Shown: positions 52,474 to 61,705 of the stretch, one piece after another
How positions within the stretch are numbered: position 1 is the first letter of the stretch
Layout of the letters: each line of letters begins with the position of its first letter
Origin: Paludibacterium sp. B53371
Lineage (GTDB): Bacteria; Pseudomonadota; Gammaproteobacteria; Burkholderiales; Chromobacteriaceae
Direction: 5' to 3'
NCBI RefSeq assembly: GCF_018802765.1
Contig: NZ_CP069163.1
Span: forward strand, 2,304,311-2,368,310
DNA length: 64,000 nucleotides
Made by a program: the position numbers and the translations under genes
The notes under the pieces: generated by a model
Told to the model about the DNA's origin: nothing
The model's database searches: none
Seen by the model: only the letters and a program-made list of their open reading frames with translations

Positions 52474-52764
52474 ATGGATATTCAAAACTCCGCAGACACC
52501 GCACATAACCCGGCGCTGGAGCAAGAAATTGCCGGCCTGATCGTTACGGCACTGAATCTTGATATTTCGCCGGAAGCCATTGTGCCAGAAGAGCCCCTGT
52601 ATGGAGACAAGCTGGGCATTGATTCAATCGATATTCTGGAAATTGCCCTGGTGATGTCCAAACAATATGGCGTACAGCTGAAAGCCGACGGCGAAGACAA
52701 CGCTCGCATTTTTGGTTCCCTGCGCGCCCTGGCCAACTATATTGCCGAGCACCGCAGCAAATGA
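52474..52764 (+). CDS. Acyl carrier protein of the aryl-polyene pathway
   Basis: The 96-residue ACP has the phosphopantetheine attachment motif LGIDSIDILEIAL (Ser about residue 52). It is the first gene of the operon. It differs from housekeeping AcpP by its IDSID centre (AcpP has ADSLD) and longer N-terminus. Aryl-polyene systems usually have two ACPs; only this one is in the window. Its stop overlaps the next ATG. Confidence 0.92.
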   Translation: MDIQNSADTAHNPALEQEIAGLIVTALNLDISPEAIVPEEPLYGDKLGIDSIDILEIALVMSKQYGVQLKADGEDNARIFGSLRALANYIAEHRSK

Positions 52765-53453
52765 TGTCGTTGTGGCGCAAGGCGAAATTCCTGCTGCTGG
52801 CCATCGTGTTCGCCGCCTATGCCGGGCTGAGCTATCTGGCGTCGGCCTCGCACCACCCTCCGGTTCTGGCTGTCATTGTCGGCTCCCTGCCGCTGGCCAC
52901 CGGGGTCGTGGTTGCCTGCTGGCATTCCGCGTTCCGCTGGCCCGCGCTGGCCGGCTGCCTGGCCGCCACCATCGCCATTGCCCTCAACATTGACACCCTG
53001 CTGACCCATGCGGCCTGGCTGTATTTTGTCCAGCACCTGGCGGCCATGGTCTCGCTCGGTATCATGTTCGGCAGCACACTGGGCACCCACCATGGCGCCC
53101 TGTGCTCACGCATTGCCCGCATCGCCATCAGTGAGGTGCTGGATGCCGATTACCTGCGCTACACCTGGGGCGTCACGCTCGCCTGGACCATCTACTTTGT
53201 CGCCAGCGGGCTGATCTCCATCGGTCTGTTCTGCCTGGCTCCGCTGCCGGCCTGGGCCTTCTTTGCCACCATTCTCACCCCGGTATCGCTGGGCATCATG
53301 TTTGGCGGCGAATTCCTGATCCGCTTGCGCCTGCTGCCGGACAGACCCCATTTCAGCATCGCCCAGACCATCGCCTCCTACCGCGAATACACCCGAAATC
53401 ATCCGCCGGGCAAACCCTGGCAAACAGAAGCCAAAGCGCCGCGAGACTGTTGA
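52761..53453 (+). CDS. COG4648-type inner-membrane protein
   Basis: A 230-residue protein with about six membrane helices (first around residues 7-28) and a polar tail after residue 190 (FSIAQTIASYREYTRN). It matches the conserved COG4648-type membrane protein of aryl-polyene clusters, whose function is not established. It overlaps the ACP gene (ATGA) and lies 10 bases before the ligase gene. Confidence 0.75.
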   Translation: MMSLWRKAKFLLLAIVFAAYAGLSYLASASHHPPVLAVIVGSLPLATGVVVACWHSAFRWPALAGCLAATIAIALNIDTLLTHAAWLYFVQHLAAMVSLGIMFGSTLGTHHGALCSRIARIAISEVLDADYLRYTWGVTLAWTIYFVASGLISIGLFCLAPLPAWAFFATILTPVSLGIMFGGEFLIRLRLLPDRPHFSIAQTIASYREYTRNHPPGKPWQTEAKAPRDC

Positions 53454-53463
53454 ATCCGTCACC

Positions 53464-54816
53464 ATGAATGCCATTCCCCTGTTTCCGCCGCTCGACCCGA
53501 GTACCCCCTTTACCTGGCGCCAAGGTCAGGTCATCCGTCGCGGCCGATTCCAGCACGATGTCCTGAGCCTGGCGGAGAGACTGCCGGCCCAGGGCGCATT
53601 ACTGAACCTTTGCCAGGACCGCTATCATTTCGCCGTCTCTCTTTTTGCGGCCTTTGCCCGCGGTCTGCTCACCGTACTGCCCAACTCGGCCGCCCCCGAG
53701 CACCTGGCAGCCGTTGCCGCAGAGCAAACAGACCTGCTGGTACTGGGCGACCAGGCAGACAATCCACTGCCGAGCCACCCGTTTCTGCACATCAACCTGG
53801 ATGGCGAGGACCCGGCCGACTGGCGCCGCGACAACCCGCTGATCCCTGCGGACCGCCGCGTCGCCTGTGTCTATACATCGGGCTCCACCGGGACGCCCAG
53901 CGCCCACTACAAGACCTTCGGCCGGCTGCGGCTGGCCATTCTGGCCGGCGCCGAACGAGTATGGGATACGGCGGGAGGCCGCTGTTCGGTACTGGGCACG
54001 GTACCAATTCGCCATATGTATGGCCTCGAATCCAGCGTCTTGCTGCCGGTCCTGGCCGGTGGCCGCATGTCGACCCGCCTGCCTTTCTTCCCGGCCGACA
54101 TCGCCGCCAGCCTGGCAGAGATGACCGCCCCCAGACTACTGGTGATCACCCCCTTCCATCTGCGCAAACTGCTGGAAGCGGACATCACCTTGCCTCCCGT
54201 CGCGGCCATCCTGTCGGCCACCGCCCCCCTGAGCGTTGAGCTGGCCCGCCAGGCAGAAGCACGACTCGGCTGCCCGGTACTGGAAATCTACGGCTCGACA
54301 GAAACCGGCCAACTGGCTACCCGGCAACCCTGTCGCGACGACATCTGGCACAACGTCGCCGGGATTACCCTGCAACAACAGGGAGAAGACACCTGGGCTG
54401 TCGGCGAGGTCTACGAAACCCCGCAAATCCTCAACGATACGGTTGAATTGCTTTCGGCTGACACGTTCCGGCTCATCGATCGCAAAGCCAATATGATCAA
54501 TGTGGCTGGCAAGCGCAGTTCGCTGACCTACCTCAACAACCTGATCACCCGCCTGCCCGGGGTGGAGGACGGCGTCTTCTGCATCCCCCGGACACGGCAC
54601 GCACGCGAAGTGGAGCGCCTGGCCGCCTTTGTCGTGGCCCCGAGCCTGCAACGCGAGGCCATTCTGGCCGGCTTGCGCGCCCATATCGATCCGGTTTTTT
54701 TGCCCAGACCCATCGTTTTCGTGGACTCGCTGCCGCGGGATGGCAACGGCAAGATCCTGGCGCGCACCCTGGAGGCACTGATTCAACAACACATTGACGG
54801 ACCGGAGTCGCCATGA
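53464..54816 (+). CDS. Adenylate-forming acyl/aryl-ACP ligase
   Basis: A 450-residue member of the ANL superfamily. The phosphate loop is VYTSGSTGTPSAHYKTF (about residues 138-154), the aromatic/adenine motif is IYGSTETGQLA and the hinge/catalytic end is RLIDRKANMINVAGKRSS with the final lysine in LPRDGNGKIL. Such enzymes in polyene clusters load the hydroxybenzoate starter on ACP. Shortness (450 versus 500-550) is usual for this branch. Confidence 0.88.
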   Translation: MNAIPLFPPLDPSTPFTWRQGQVIRRGRFQHDVLSLAERLPAQGALLNLCQDRYHFAVSLFAAFARGLLTVLPNSAAPEHLAAVAAEQTDLLVLGDQADNPLPSHPFLHINLDGEDPADWRRDNPLIPADRRVACVYTSGSTGTPSAHYKTFGRLRLAILAGAERVWDTAGGRCSVLGTVPIRHMYGLESSVLLPVLAGGRMSTRLPFFPADIAASLAEMTAPRLLVITPFHLRKLLEADITLPPVAAILSATAPLSVELARQAEARLGCPVLEIYGSTETGQLATRQPCRDDIWHNVAGITLQQQGEDTWAVGEVYETPQILNDTVELLSADTFRLIDRKANMINVAGKRSSLTYLNNLITRLPGVEDGVFCIPRTRHAREVERLAAFVVAPSLQREAILAGLRAHIDPVFLPRPIVFVDSLPRDGNGKILARTLEALIQQHIDGPESP

Positions 54817-55115
54817 CCGAATTGCCACTGATCATCGCCAGCGACCACCCGGCCTTTGCCGGCCACTTCCCCGGCCGGCCGATCGTCCCCGGCGTGGTAC
54901 TGCTCGACCTGGCCCAGGCAGCCATCAGCCAGCATGAAGGGCTGACCCTGACCGGACTGGCCGTGGTGAAGTTCTACGCACCGGTCAGCGCAGGGGGAAC
55001 GCTCAGCCTGCGCTACGAGGCCGGCCACGCACAGGTGGCCTTCAGTCTGTATCACGCAGCGCAAAAGGTCGCCGATGGCAAATTCATCGCAGAGGCAGCC
55101 GCCTGCCATGAGTGA
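54813..55115 (+). CDS. ApeI-type hotdog 3-hydroxyacyl-ACP dehydratase
   Basis: A 100-residue single hotdog. The FabZ-like active site FAGHFPGRPIVPGVVLLDLAQ carries the catalytic His; the helix has Asp where FabZ has Glu (LLDLAQ). It dehydrates 3-hydroxyacyl-ACP so that double bonds are retained in the polyene. Its ATG overlaps the ligase stop and its end overlaps the acyltransferase by 8 bases. Confidence 0.85.
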   Translation: MTELPLIIASDHPAFAGHFPGRPIVPGVVLLDLAQAAISQHEGLTLTGLAVVKFYAPVSAGGTLSLRYEAGHAQVAFSLYHAAQKVADGKFIAEAAACHE

Positions 55116-56034
55116 CCACATGCCTCGCCTCGCGGTCAAGGACACACCGGCCTGGATGCAGCGCAAGGAGCGCGGCAGTGCACTGCTGCTCGGCTTCATG
55201 AGTCAGCTCTCCCTGCGTCTTGGCAGAGCGGTTTCGCGCCTGGTGCTGTTCGGCATCGCCGCCTATTTCACCCTGTTCGGCGGCAAGGCAGGCCGTGCCT
55301 CGCGCCAATACCTGACACGCAGTCTGGGACGCCCGCCACGCTGGCACGAGCGCTACCGCCATGTCCTGGCATTTGCCACGACCATCCATGACCGGGTCTA
55401 TCTGCTGCGCGACCGCTTCGACCAGTTCGACATTGAGCTGGTCGGTGCCGAGGCCCTGCATCAGCACTGCGCCAGTGGCCAGGGCTTGTTGCTGTTCGGC
55501 GCCCATCTGGGCAGTTTCGAAGTCCTGCGCAGCATGGCGCGCCAGCGGCCGGACATGCGCGTCAGCATGGCCATGTACCCCGAGAACGCACGCCAAATCC
55601 AGCAGACACTGGCGGCCATCAATCCGGGGGCCGTTCAGGACATCATCCCCCTCGGCTCGCTGGATGCCATGCTCCGGGTCCACGAGCGGCTGAAGCAGGG
55701 CGCGCTGGTCGGTTTGCTGGCGGATCGGGCGACCGGCCCCGACACCTATGTGCCGCACCCCTTCCTCGGCACCCCGGCCCCCTTCCCCGGCGGACCATTT
55801 CGCATGGCGGCCATGCTGGGGCACCCGGTGTATTTCATTGCCGGTCTTTACCTGGGCGGCAACCGTTATCAGCTACACTTTGAACGTCTCGACGACCCTT
55901 CTGCCGCAGCAGGACAGCCGCGCGATGCCCTGGCCAGCGATCTGATGGCACGCTATGTCGCCGTACTGGCCCGACACTGCCAGGCGCAGCCGTTCAATTG
56001 GTTCAATTTCTACGATTTCTGGAATGAAGCTTAA
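55108..56034 (+). CDS. LpxL/HtrB-like lipid acyltransferase
   Basis: A 308-residue LPLAT-family protein with an N-terminal membrane-near helix, the catalytic H-x4-E in GAHLGSFEVLRS (about residues 131-136), the acceptor motif LADRATGP and the block PFPGGPFRMAAML. In many aryl-polyene clusters this domain is fused to a type 2 glycosyltransferase; here it is alone. It probably moves the polyenoyl chain from ACP to a lipid anchor. Confidence 0.82.
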   Translation: MSDHMPRLAVKDTPAWMQRKERGSALLLGFMSQLSLRLGRAVSRLVLFGIAAYFTLFGGKAGRASRQYLTRSLGRPPRWHERYRHVLAFATTIHDRVYLLRDRFDQFDIELVGAEALHQHCASGQGLLLFGAHLGSFEVLRSMARQRPDMRVSMAMYPENARQIQQTLAAINPGAVQDIIPLGSLDAMLRVHERLKQGALVGLLADRATGPDTYVPHPFLGTPAPFPGGPFRMAAMLGHPVYFIAGLYLGGNRYQLHFERLDDPSAAAGQPRDALASDLMARYVAVLARHCQAQPFNWFNFYDFWNEA

Positions 56035-56620
56035 AACGATCATGTTTGCCCATCGACTCTCCCCCCTGCTCGCCAGCCTGCTGCTGATCGCCGGCACCGC
56101 CACCTTCGCCGCCGACTGGGGCATGCCGGATCTGATGCAGATGCTGGGACAAAAAAAATCCGGCACGGCCACCTTCGTCGAAAAGAAAACCCTGGCCGTG
56201 CTCGACCAGCCGCTGGAATCCTCCGGCGAACTGTCCTTCACCGCACCGGACCGGCTGGAAAAGCGCACACTGAAGCCAAAGGCAGAGGCCGTCATCCTGC
56301 AGGGTGACAAACTGATGCTGGAGCGCAGTGATGGCCGACGCATCACGGTCTCGCTGTCAGACCGGCCCGAGGTCGCCGCCTTCGTCGAGAGCATCCGTGC
56401 CACCCTGGCAGGGGATCGCAACGCCCTGGAGCGTTATTTCAACGTCAATCTGACCGGCCGTGCCGAGCAATGGCAGCTGACGCTGGTTCCCCTGCAGGCA
56501 CGCATGCTGAAGCTCATCAGCCAGGTCCGTATCAGCGGCGCGCGGGCACAGGTACGCACCATCTCCTTCCTGCAGGCCGACGGGGACCGTTCTGACATGA
56601 CCATCACCAGCACCCGATGA
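56024..56620 (+). CDS. LolA-like periplasmic carrier
   Basis: The 198-residue precursor has a signal peptide (about residues 8-30, LLASLLLIAGTATFA) and a LolA/LolB-like half-barrel: SGTATFVEKKTLAVLDQPLESSGELSFTAPDRLEKRTLKP. Such proteins in aryl-polyene loci are thought to carry the lipid-linked product across the periplasm. The start overlaps the acyltransferase by 11 bases, and the end overlaps the exporter (ATGA). Confidence 0.82.
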   Translation: MKLKTIMFAHRLSPLLASLLLIAGTATFAADWGMPDLMQMLGQKKSGTATFVEKKTLAVLDQPLESSGELSFTAPDRLEKRTLKPKAEAVILQGDKLMLERSDGRRITVSLSDRPEVAAFVESIRATLAGDRNALERYFNVNLTGRAEQWQLTLVPLQARMLKLISQVRISGARAQVRTISFLQADGDRSDMTITSTR

Positions 56621-58968
56621 AAACCCGCTCGCAGAAACTGATCCTGACCCTGTGGCTGGCCGCCATGCTGGCCGCCTGCCTGGTCATCAGCCAGACCCGC
56701 TTTGTTGCTGATCTGTCGGCCTTCATGCCGAAAACCCCGAGCGCCAGACAGCAGATGCTGGTTGACCAGTTACGCGATGGCGCCATCGCCCGGCTGGTGC
56801 TGCTCGGTATCGAAGGGGGCAATGCCAGCCAGCGCACCCAGCTGTCGCGCGAGATGGTGCAGCGGCTGAACGGCAACGCCCTGTTCAGCGCGGTACAAAA
56901 CGGCGACTCGGCCACCCAGCAACGCGATCAACGTTACTTCTTCGACAACCGCTACCTGCTGAGCCCGGCGATCAGTGTCGACCGTTTCAGCCCGGCCGGT
57001 CTGCACGAGGCCATTCAGACCTTGCTGCTGGACATGGCCGGCGACGGCGGCCTGCTGGTCAAACAGATTCTGCCCCGGGACCCCAGCGGCGAAACGCTGC
57101 GCATCCTGGATCAGTTCATCGGTGATGCCGCACCGCGCAGCGACGGCGAAGTCTGGATTTCGCGCGATGGCAACCGCGCGGTGCTGCTGGTCCAGCTGGC
57201 CGACTCTGGTCTGAACACCGATGCGCAGGCCCATGCGCTGGACACCCTGCGCCAGACCTTCGACCGGTTGCCGGGCAAAACGGCAGATACCCGGCTGGTC
57301 ATGAGCGGCACCAGTGTCATGTCGGTCGCCTCGCGCGACACCATTCAGGATGAAGTCGGCCGACTGGCCACATTGGGCACCGCGCTGGTGGTCTGCCTGC
57401 TGTTATTGGTCTACCGCTCGCCCTCGCTGCTGCTGCTGGGCCTGCTGCCGGTGGTCTCGGGTGCCCTGGCCGGGATTGCCGCCGTCAGTCTGGGCTTCGG
57501 ACATGTCCACGGCCTGACACTCGGCTTTGGCACCACCCTGATTGGCGAGGCGGTCGACTACTCCATCTATCTGTTCATTCAACGGGCGGGGGGCAGTCAT
57601 CCACGCAGCTTCTGGCGCACCATCCGCCTGGGGGTTCTCACCTCGATCACCGGTTTTGCCGCCCTGCTCTGCTCGAGTTTTCCCGGCCTGGCCCAGCTCG
57701 GCCTTTACTCCATCAGCGGTCTGCTGACCGCCGCGCTGGTGACCCGCTATGTGCTGCCGATCCTGATGCCGGCCCGGGCCAGGCTGCGTGACCTGAGCCG
57801 GGTAGGCCGGACGCTGCAGGCCCTGCTGGACGGCCTGTACCGCTGGCGTGGCGTGGTCATCGTCATCAGCCTGCTGGCCGTGGTGCCTCTGCTGGTTCAG
57901 AAACAGGACATCTGGAGTCGCCAGTTGTCCGCGCTCAGCCCGGTTTCCGCCGCACAAAACCACCTCGACGCCCAGCTTCGCGGTGATCTCGGCGGCAACG
58001 ATATGCGTTATGTCGCCAGTTTTGTGGCGCCGGACCAGCAAACCGCGCTGAGCCTCTCGGAACGTGCCGCCTCGACGCTGCAGACCCTGACCCGGCAACA
58101 AGTCATCGGGGGCTTCCACGCACCCAGCCAGTTGCTGCCCAGCCTGGAGACCCAGCACACGCGCCAGCAGGCACTGCCGGCGCCGGAGCAGGCTCGCCAC
58201 ACCCTGCAGCAGGCGCTGTCAGGCTTGCCCCTGCAGGCCGGTAAGCTGCAAGGGTTTCTGGCTGACCTGCAGAACGCCCGCCAGCATGCCCCCCTGACCC
58301 GTGCCGACCTGAAAGGCACCGCCTCAGGGATGCTGCTCGACTCCATGCTGATCCCGCGCCAGCACGGTTATCTGGTCCTGATGCCCCTGCGGCCGAGCGG
58401 CCTGGGCGCCCAGCCGGATCTCATGGATATCAACCAGGTGCAATCTGCCCTGGCGGCGGCAGGGCTGAGCCAGATCACCGTGATTGACCTGCTGCAGGAA
58501 ACCACCGGCATTTTCGACAATTACACGCATGAAGCCTTGCTGCTCTCCGGCCTGGGATGTCTCGCCATCCTGCTGTTGCTGGCCCTGTCGTGCGGCCCGG
58601 GCCGGGCCGCACGCATTGCCCTGCCGCTGGGCTGTGCGGTGCTGTGCGTCGTCGGTCTGCTGCACGCCTGTGGCATTCAACTGACGATCCTGCATTTGGT
58701 GGGCTTGCTGCTGGTGGTGGCCATCGGCTCCAACTACGCCCTGTTCTTCGTCAGCGAACAGACACCGGAAACTGCCGGGGAACAACAACAGATCGAAACC
58801 TCTCTGCTGATCGCCAACCTGGCGACGGTCATGAGTTTCGGCTTGCTCGGGACATCCCGAGTACCGGTGTTGTCCTATATCGGCTCGACGGTGGCCATTG
58901 GTGCCCTGCTGACCCTGCTGTTTGCCGCAGCACTGACCCGGAAGCCCCGCCATGCGGCTGATACATGA
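56617..58968 (+). CDS. MMPL/RND-superfamily exporter
   Basis: A 783-residue protein with about 11-12 membrane helices in two blocks (one near residue 15, five from about 245 to 385 and 410-430, and five from about 645 to 775) and two large periplasmic loops. Motifs GLTLGFGTTLIGEAVDYSIYLF and GLLLVVAIGSNYALFFVSEQ are the paired proton-relay helices of MMPL proteins. It is the expected exporter that lifts the polyene lipid from the inner membrane, with the LolA-like carrier next to it. Confidence 0.88.
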   Translation: MKTRSQKLILTLWLAAMLAACLVISQTRFVADLSAFMPKTPSARQQMLVDQLRDGAIARLVLLGIEGGNASQRTQLSREMVQRLNGNALFSAVQNGDSATQQRDQRYFFDNRYLLSPAISVDRFSPAGLHEAIQTLLLDMAGDGGLLVKQILPRDPSGETLRILDQFIGDAAPRSDGEVWISRDGNRAVLLVQLADSGLNTDAQAHALDTLRQTFDRLPGKTADTRLVMSGTSVMSVASRDTIQDEVGRLATLGTALVVCLLLLVYRSPSLLLLGLLPVVSGALAGIAAVSLGFGHVHGLTLGFGTTLIGEAVDYSIYLFIQRAGGSHPRSFWRTIRLGVLTSITGFAALLCSSFPGLAQLGLYSISGLLTAALVTRYVLPILMPARARLRDLSRVGRTLQALLDGLYRWRGVVIVISLLAVVPLLVQKQDIWSRQLSALSPVSAAQNHLDAQLRGDLGGNDMRYVASFVAPDQQTALSLSERAASTLQTLTRQQVIGGFHAPSQLLPSLETQHTRQQALPAPEQARHTLQQALSGLPLQAGKLQGFLADLQNARQHAPLTRADLKGTASGMLLDSMLIPRQHGYLVLMPLRPSGLGAQPDLMDINQVQSALAAAGLSQITVIDLLQETTGIFDNYTHEALLLSGLGCLAILLLLALSCGPGRAARIALPLGCAVLCVVGLLHACGIQLTILHLVGLLLVVAIGSNYALFFVSEQTPETAGEQQQIETSLLIANLATVMSFGLLGTSRVPVLSYIGSTVAIGALLTLLFAAALTRKPRHAADT

Positions 58969-59629
58969 ACCCGTATGCGCCGGCTTGCACGCCAGGACCC
59001 TGCTGGTCCTGCTGCCGCCGGCCATGGCCAGGCCGGAGGACATGATCGAGCAGGGCATGGTGCAGGCCGTGCGAGCGCGCGGACTGAATGTCGACATCGT
59101 GCTGGCCGAAATCGGGTACCAGCAAGTCATGGCCCAGACCGTTGCCGCAGACATCGAACAAGCCATCCTGACGCCGGCAGCTCGTCAGGGCTACCGGCAG
59201 ATCTGGCTGGCCGGCATTTCCCTCGGCGCCTTCAATGCCCTGCACTGCGCGGCAGCGCATGCCGACAAACTGGCCGGACTGATGCTGATCGCGCCCTACC
59301 CCGGCACCGGCGACGTTCTGGCGGAAATCCGTGCGGCCGGCAGCCCGGCTGACTGGGCCGGGCTGCCCGACTGCTCACAGCATGACGAACGTCGCTGGTG
59401 GCACTGGTTGTGTCGGCAGCCGCGTACCGAGGACGCCATGCCCGCCATCTGGCTCGGCCTGTCGGATCAGGATCGTTTCCGGCAGGGTCAGGCCATGCTG
59501 GCCAGCCTGATCGCGGACAGACGAATACTCCACACCCGGGGGAAACATGACTGGCCTGCCTGGCAGGCATTGTGGTCCGGCTGGCTCGATCAGGGGCCGT
59601 TTGCTGACGAAGCGCAGGCGATCACATGA
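58952..59629 (+). CDS. Alpha/beta hydrolase in the polyene operon
   Basis: A 225-residue alpha/beta-hydrolase fold with nucleophile elbow LAGISLGAFNA (GxSxG, Ser about residue 91), an Asp in WLGLSDQDRF and the likely catalytic His in RGKHDWPAW. There is no signal peptide. It could release or edit acyl chains on the ACP (type II thioesterase) or cut an ester. It overlaps both neighbours. This gene is not a standard member of the aryl-polyene clusters I know. Confidence 0.72.
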   Translation: MRLIHEPVCAGLHARTLLVLLPPAMARPEDMIEQGMVQAVRARGLNVDIVLAEIGYQQVMAQTVAADIEQAILTPAARQGYRQIWLAGISLGAFNALHCAAAHADKLAGLMLIAPYPGTGDVLAEIRAAGSPADWAGLPDCSQHDERRWWHWLCRQPRTEDAMPAIWLGLSDQDRFRQGQAMLASLIADRRILHTRGKHDWPAWQALWSGWLDQGPFADEAQAIT

Positions 59630-60504
59630 CCATCCCGCCACTCACCCCCTTTTTGCGCTTCTGTCTCGCCCTTCACCTGCTGGCGCTGGTGCTGCTGCTG
59701 CGCTGGCCGGCTCACTGGGGCGCGGTTGTGCTGGCCTTGCTGCTGCTGCATGGCCTCATTGCCACCATCGGCCTGCTGCCCCGCAGCCAGTGGCTTGGCA
59801 CCAATCTGACCCGCCTGCCTGACGCGGCGGCACAACGCAAGGAAATCGCCATCACCATCGATGACGGTCCCGACCCCGAAGTCACGCCTGCCGTGCTGGA
59901 CATCCTGAAACAGCATGGCGCCCGTGCCACCTTTTTTTGCATCGGCACCCGGGCAGCCCGACATCCCGACCTCTGCCGGCGCATCCTGGCCGAGGGGCAT
60001 CAGATCGAGAATCACGGCCAGCGACACCCCGTGTTGCTGGCCCTGTCCGGCCCGCGGGGCTGGCAGCGGGAAATCCTCGACGGCCGGCAGACGCTGCAGG
60101 CCGTCTGCGGCCATTCGACGGGCTTTTATCGACCGGTCGCCGGGCTGCGCAACCCCTTCCTTGCCCCCTGCCTGGAAGCCTCCGGCCTGATTCTTGTGAG
60201 CTGGACCCGACGAGGTTATGATACTCGGGATAAAAACCCGGATAACGTGTATTCAAAACTGATCCGCGGGCTGCAAGCCGGGGACATTCTGCTGTTGCAT
60301 GACGGCAATGCCGCACGAGATGCCAATGGCCAGCCGATCATTCAGCAGGTTTTGCCTCGCTTGCTGTCGGCGCTGAAGGCACATGATCTGCATACCGTGA
60401 CCCTGCGGCAAGCCTGCCAGCCGCCGTTGGCCCGTGATCTGCATGCCCTGCCCCTCTCTCTGAAACCCGACGCCAGCGCGTCTCACCCAACTGATCCGTC
60501 GTGA
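59626..60504 (+). CDS. NodB-type polysaccharide deacetylase
   Basis: A 292-residue protein with two N-terminal membrane helices (FLRFCLALHLLALVLLLRW and VVLALLLLHGLIATIGLL) and a NodB domain: metal motif TIDDGPDPE (catalytic Asp pair), ATFFCIGTRA, the divalent-ligand segment ENHGQRHP (HxxxH), the FYRPVAG motif and LLLHDGN near the end. It probably de-N-acetylates a sugar at the outer face of the inner membrane. It overlaps the hydrolase gene (ATGA). Its place in a polyene cluster suggests a sugar-bearing anchor. Confidence 0.82.
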   Translation: MTIPPLTPFLRFCLALHLLALVLLLRWPAHWGAVVLALLLLHGLIATIGLLPRSQWLGTNLTRLPDAAAQRKEIAITIDDGPDPEVTPAVLDILKQHGARATFFCIGTRAARHPDLCRRILAEGHQIENHGQRHPVLLALSGPRGWQREILDGRQTLQAVCGHSTGFYRPVAGLRNPFLAPCLEASGLILVSWTRRGYDTRDKNPDNVYSKLIRGLQAGDILLLHDGNAARDANGQPIIQQVLPRLLSALKAHDLHTVTLRQACQPPLARDLHALPLSLKPDASASHPTDPS

Positions 60505-60508
60505 CGTT

Positions 60509-61705
60509 ATGATGCAAGCCCTCAGACTTAGTGCCTACACACTGACCAGCGCGCTTGGCGCCGGCATCGCCCCCCATGTGGATGCCCTGCGGCACCAGCG
60601 CAGCGGAATCGTGCGCCAGCGCTGGGAAACCATCTCATCCGAATTCTGCATGGGCGAGGTTGCCGGCCTCGACGATTTCACCCTGCGACCGGATCTGGCA
60701 CGCTTTGATTGTCGCAACAACCGTCTGGCCCAGCTGGCGCTGGAACAGGACGGCTTCGCCGGACACGTCAGGCAGGCGATTGCCCGTCATGGTGCCCAGC
60801 GCGTGGCGGTGATTCTCGGCTCCAGTACCTCCGGCATCCTGAGTTCGGAAGTGGCTTACCGCTTCCGCGATCCGGAAACCGGCCGACTGCCGTCCGATCA
60901 TCGCTATCGCGAAACCCACAATACCTTCTCGGTGGCAGACTTCGTCCGTCACTATTTCGGCATCAGCGGCCCCGCCACCGTGATTTCCACCGCCTGTTCT
61001 TCCAGTGCCAAAGTCTTTGCCGCCGCACAGCGCATGATCAGCCTTGGCCTGGTCGATGCCGCCGTGGTGGGGGGCGTGGACTCTCTGTGCCTGACGACCA
61101 TCTACGGCTTTTCGTCCCTGCAGCTGGTCTCGGCCAGTCCCTGCAAACCCTGGGATGCAAACCGTGACGGCATCTCGGTCGGTGAAGGAGCTGCCTATGC
61201 CTTGCTGGAACGCCACGATCCGGCCGGCGTAGGCGACATTCTGCTGACAGGCGTCGGTGAAACCAGCGATGCCTATCACATGTCCTCGCCGCATCCGCAG
61301 GGTCTGGGCGCCCTCGCCGCCATGCAGGCGGCACTGGACAGTGCCGGCCTGCAACCGGCACAGATCGACTATATCAACCTGCATGGCACGGCCACCCCGA
61401 GTAATGACGCGGCGGAAGATGCCGCGGTCAGCAGCCTCTTCGGCACACAAACCCCCTGCAGCTCGACCAAGGGGCACACTGGTCATACCCTGGGTGCCGC
61501 TGGCGGGATCGAAGCCGTGATCTGTGCCCTGCTGCTTGGCCATGGCTTCATGCCGGGCGGTGCCGGCACCCGGGAGACCGATCCGCGCCTGCAAGCCAAC
61601 TATCTGCTGACCACACGAACGCAGCCCTTGCAGCACGTCCTCAGCAACTCTTTCGGTTTTGGCGGCAGTAACTGCAGCCTGATTTTTTCGCGCGTCGCAT
61701 CATGA
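60509..61705 (+). CDS. FabF-like ketosynthase of the polyene pathway
   Basis: A 398-residue beta-ketoacyl-ACP synthase with the full triad: Cys in ISTACSSSAKVF (about residue 163), His in NLHGTATPSND and His in STKGHTGHTLGAAGGIE, plus the final FGFGGSN loop. It extends the aryl starter with malonyl-ACP. It is followed directly by a Cys-less partner, as in type II polyketide heterodimers. Confidence 0.9.
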   Translation: MMQALRLSAYTLTSALGAGIAPHVDALRHQRSGIVRQRWETISSEFCMGEVAGLDDFTLRPDLARFDCRNNRLAQLALEQDGFAGHVRQAIARHGAQRVAVILGSSTSGILSSEVAYRFRDPETGRLPSDHRYRETHNTFSVADFVRHYFGISGPATVISTACSSSAKVFAAAQRMISLGLVDAAVVGGVDSLCLTTIYGFSSLQLVSASPCKPWDANRDGISVGEGAAYALLERHDPAGVGDILLTGVGETSDAYHMSSPHPQGLGALAAMQAALDSAGLQPAQIDYINLHGTATPSNDAAEDAAVSSLFGTQTPCSSTKGHTGHTLGAAGGIEAVICALLLGHGFMPGGAGTRETDPRLQANYLLTTRTQPLQHVLSNSFGFGGSNCSLIFSRVAS

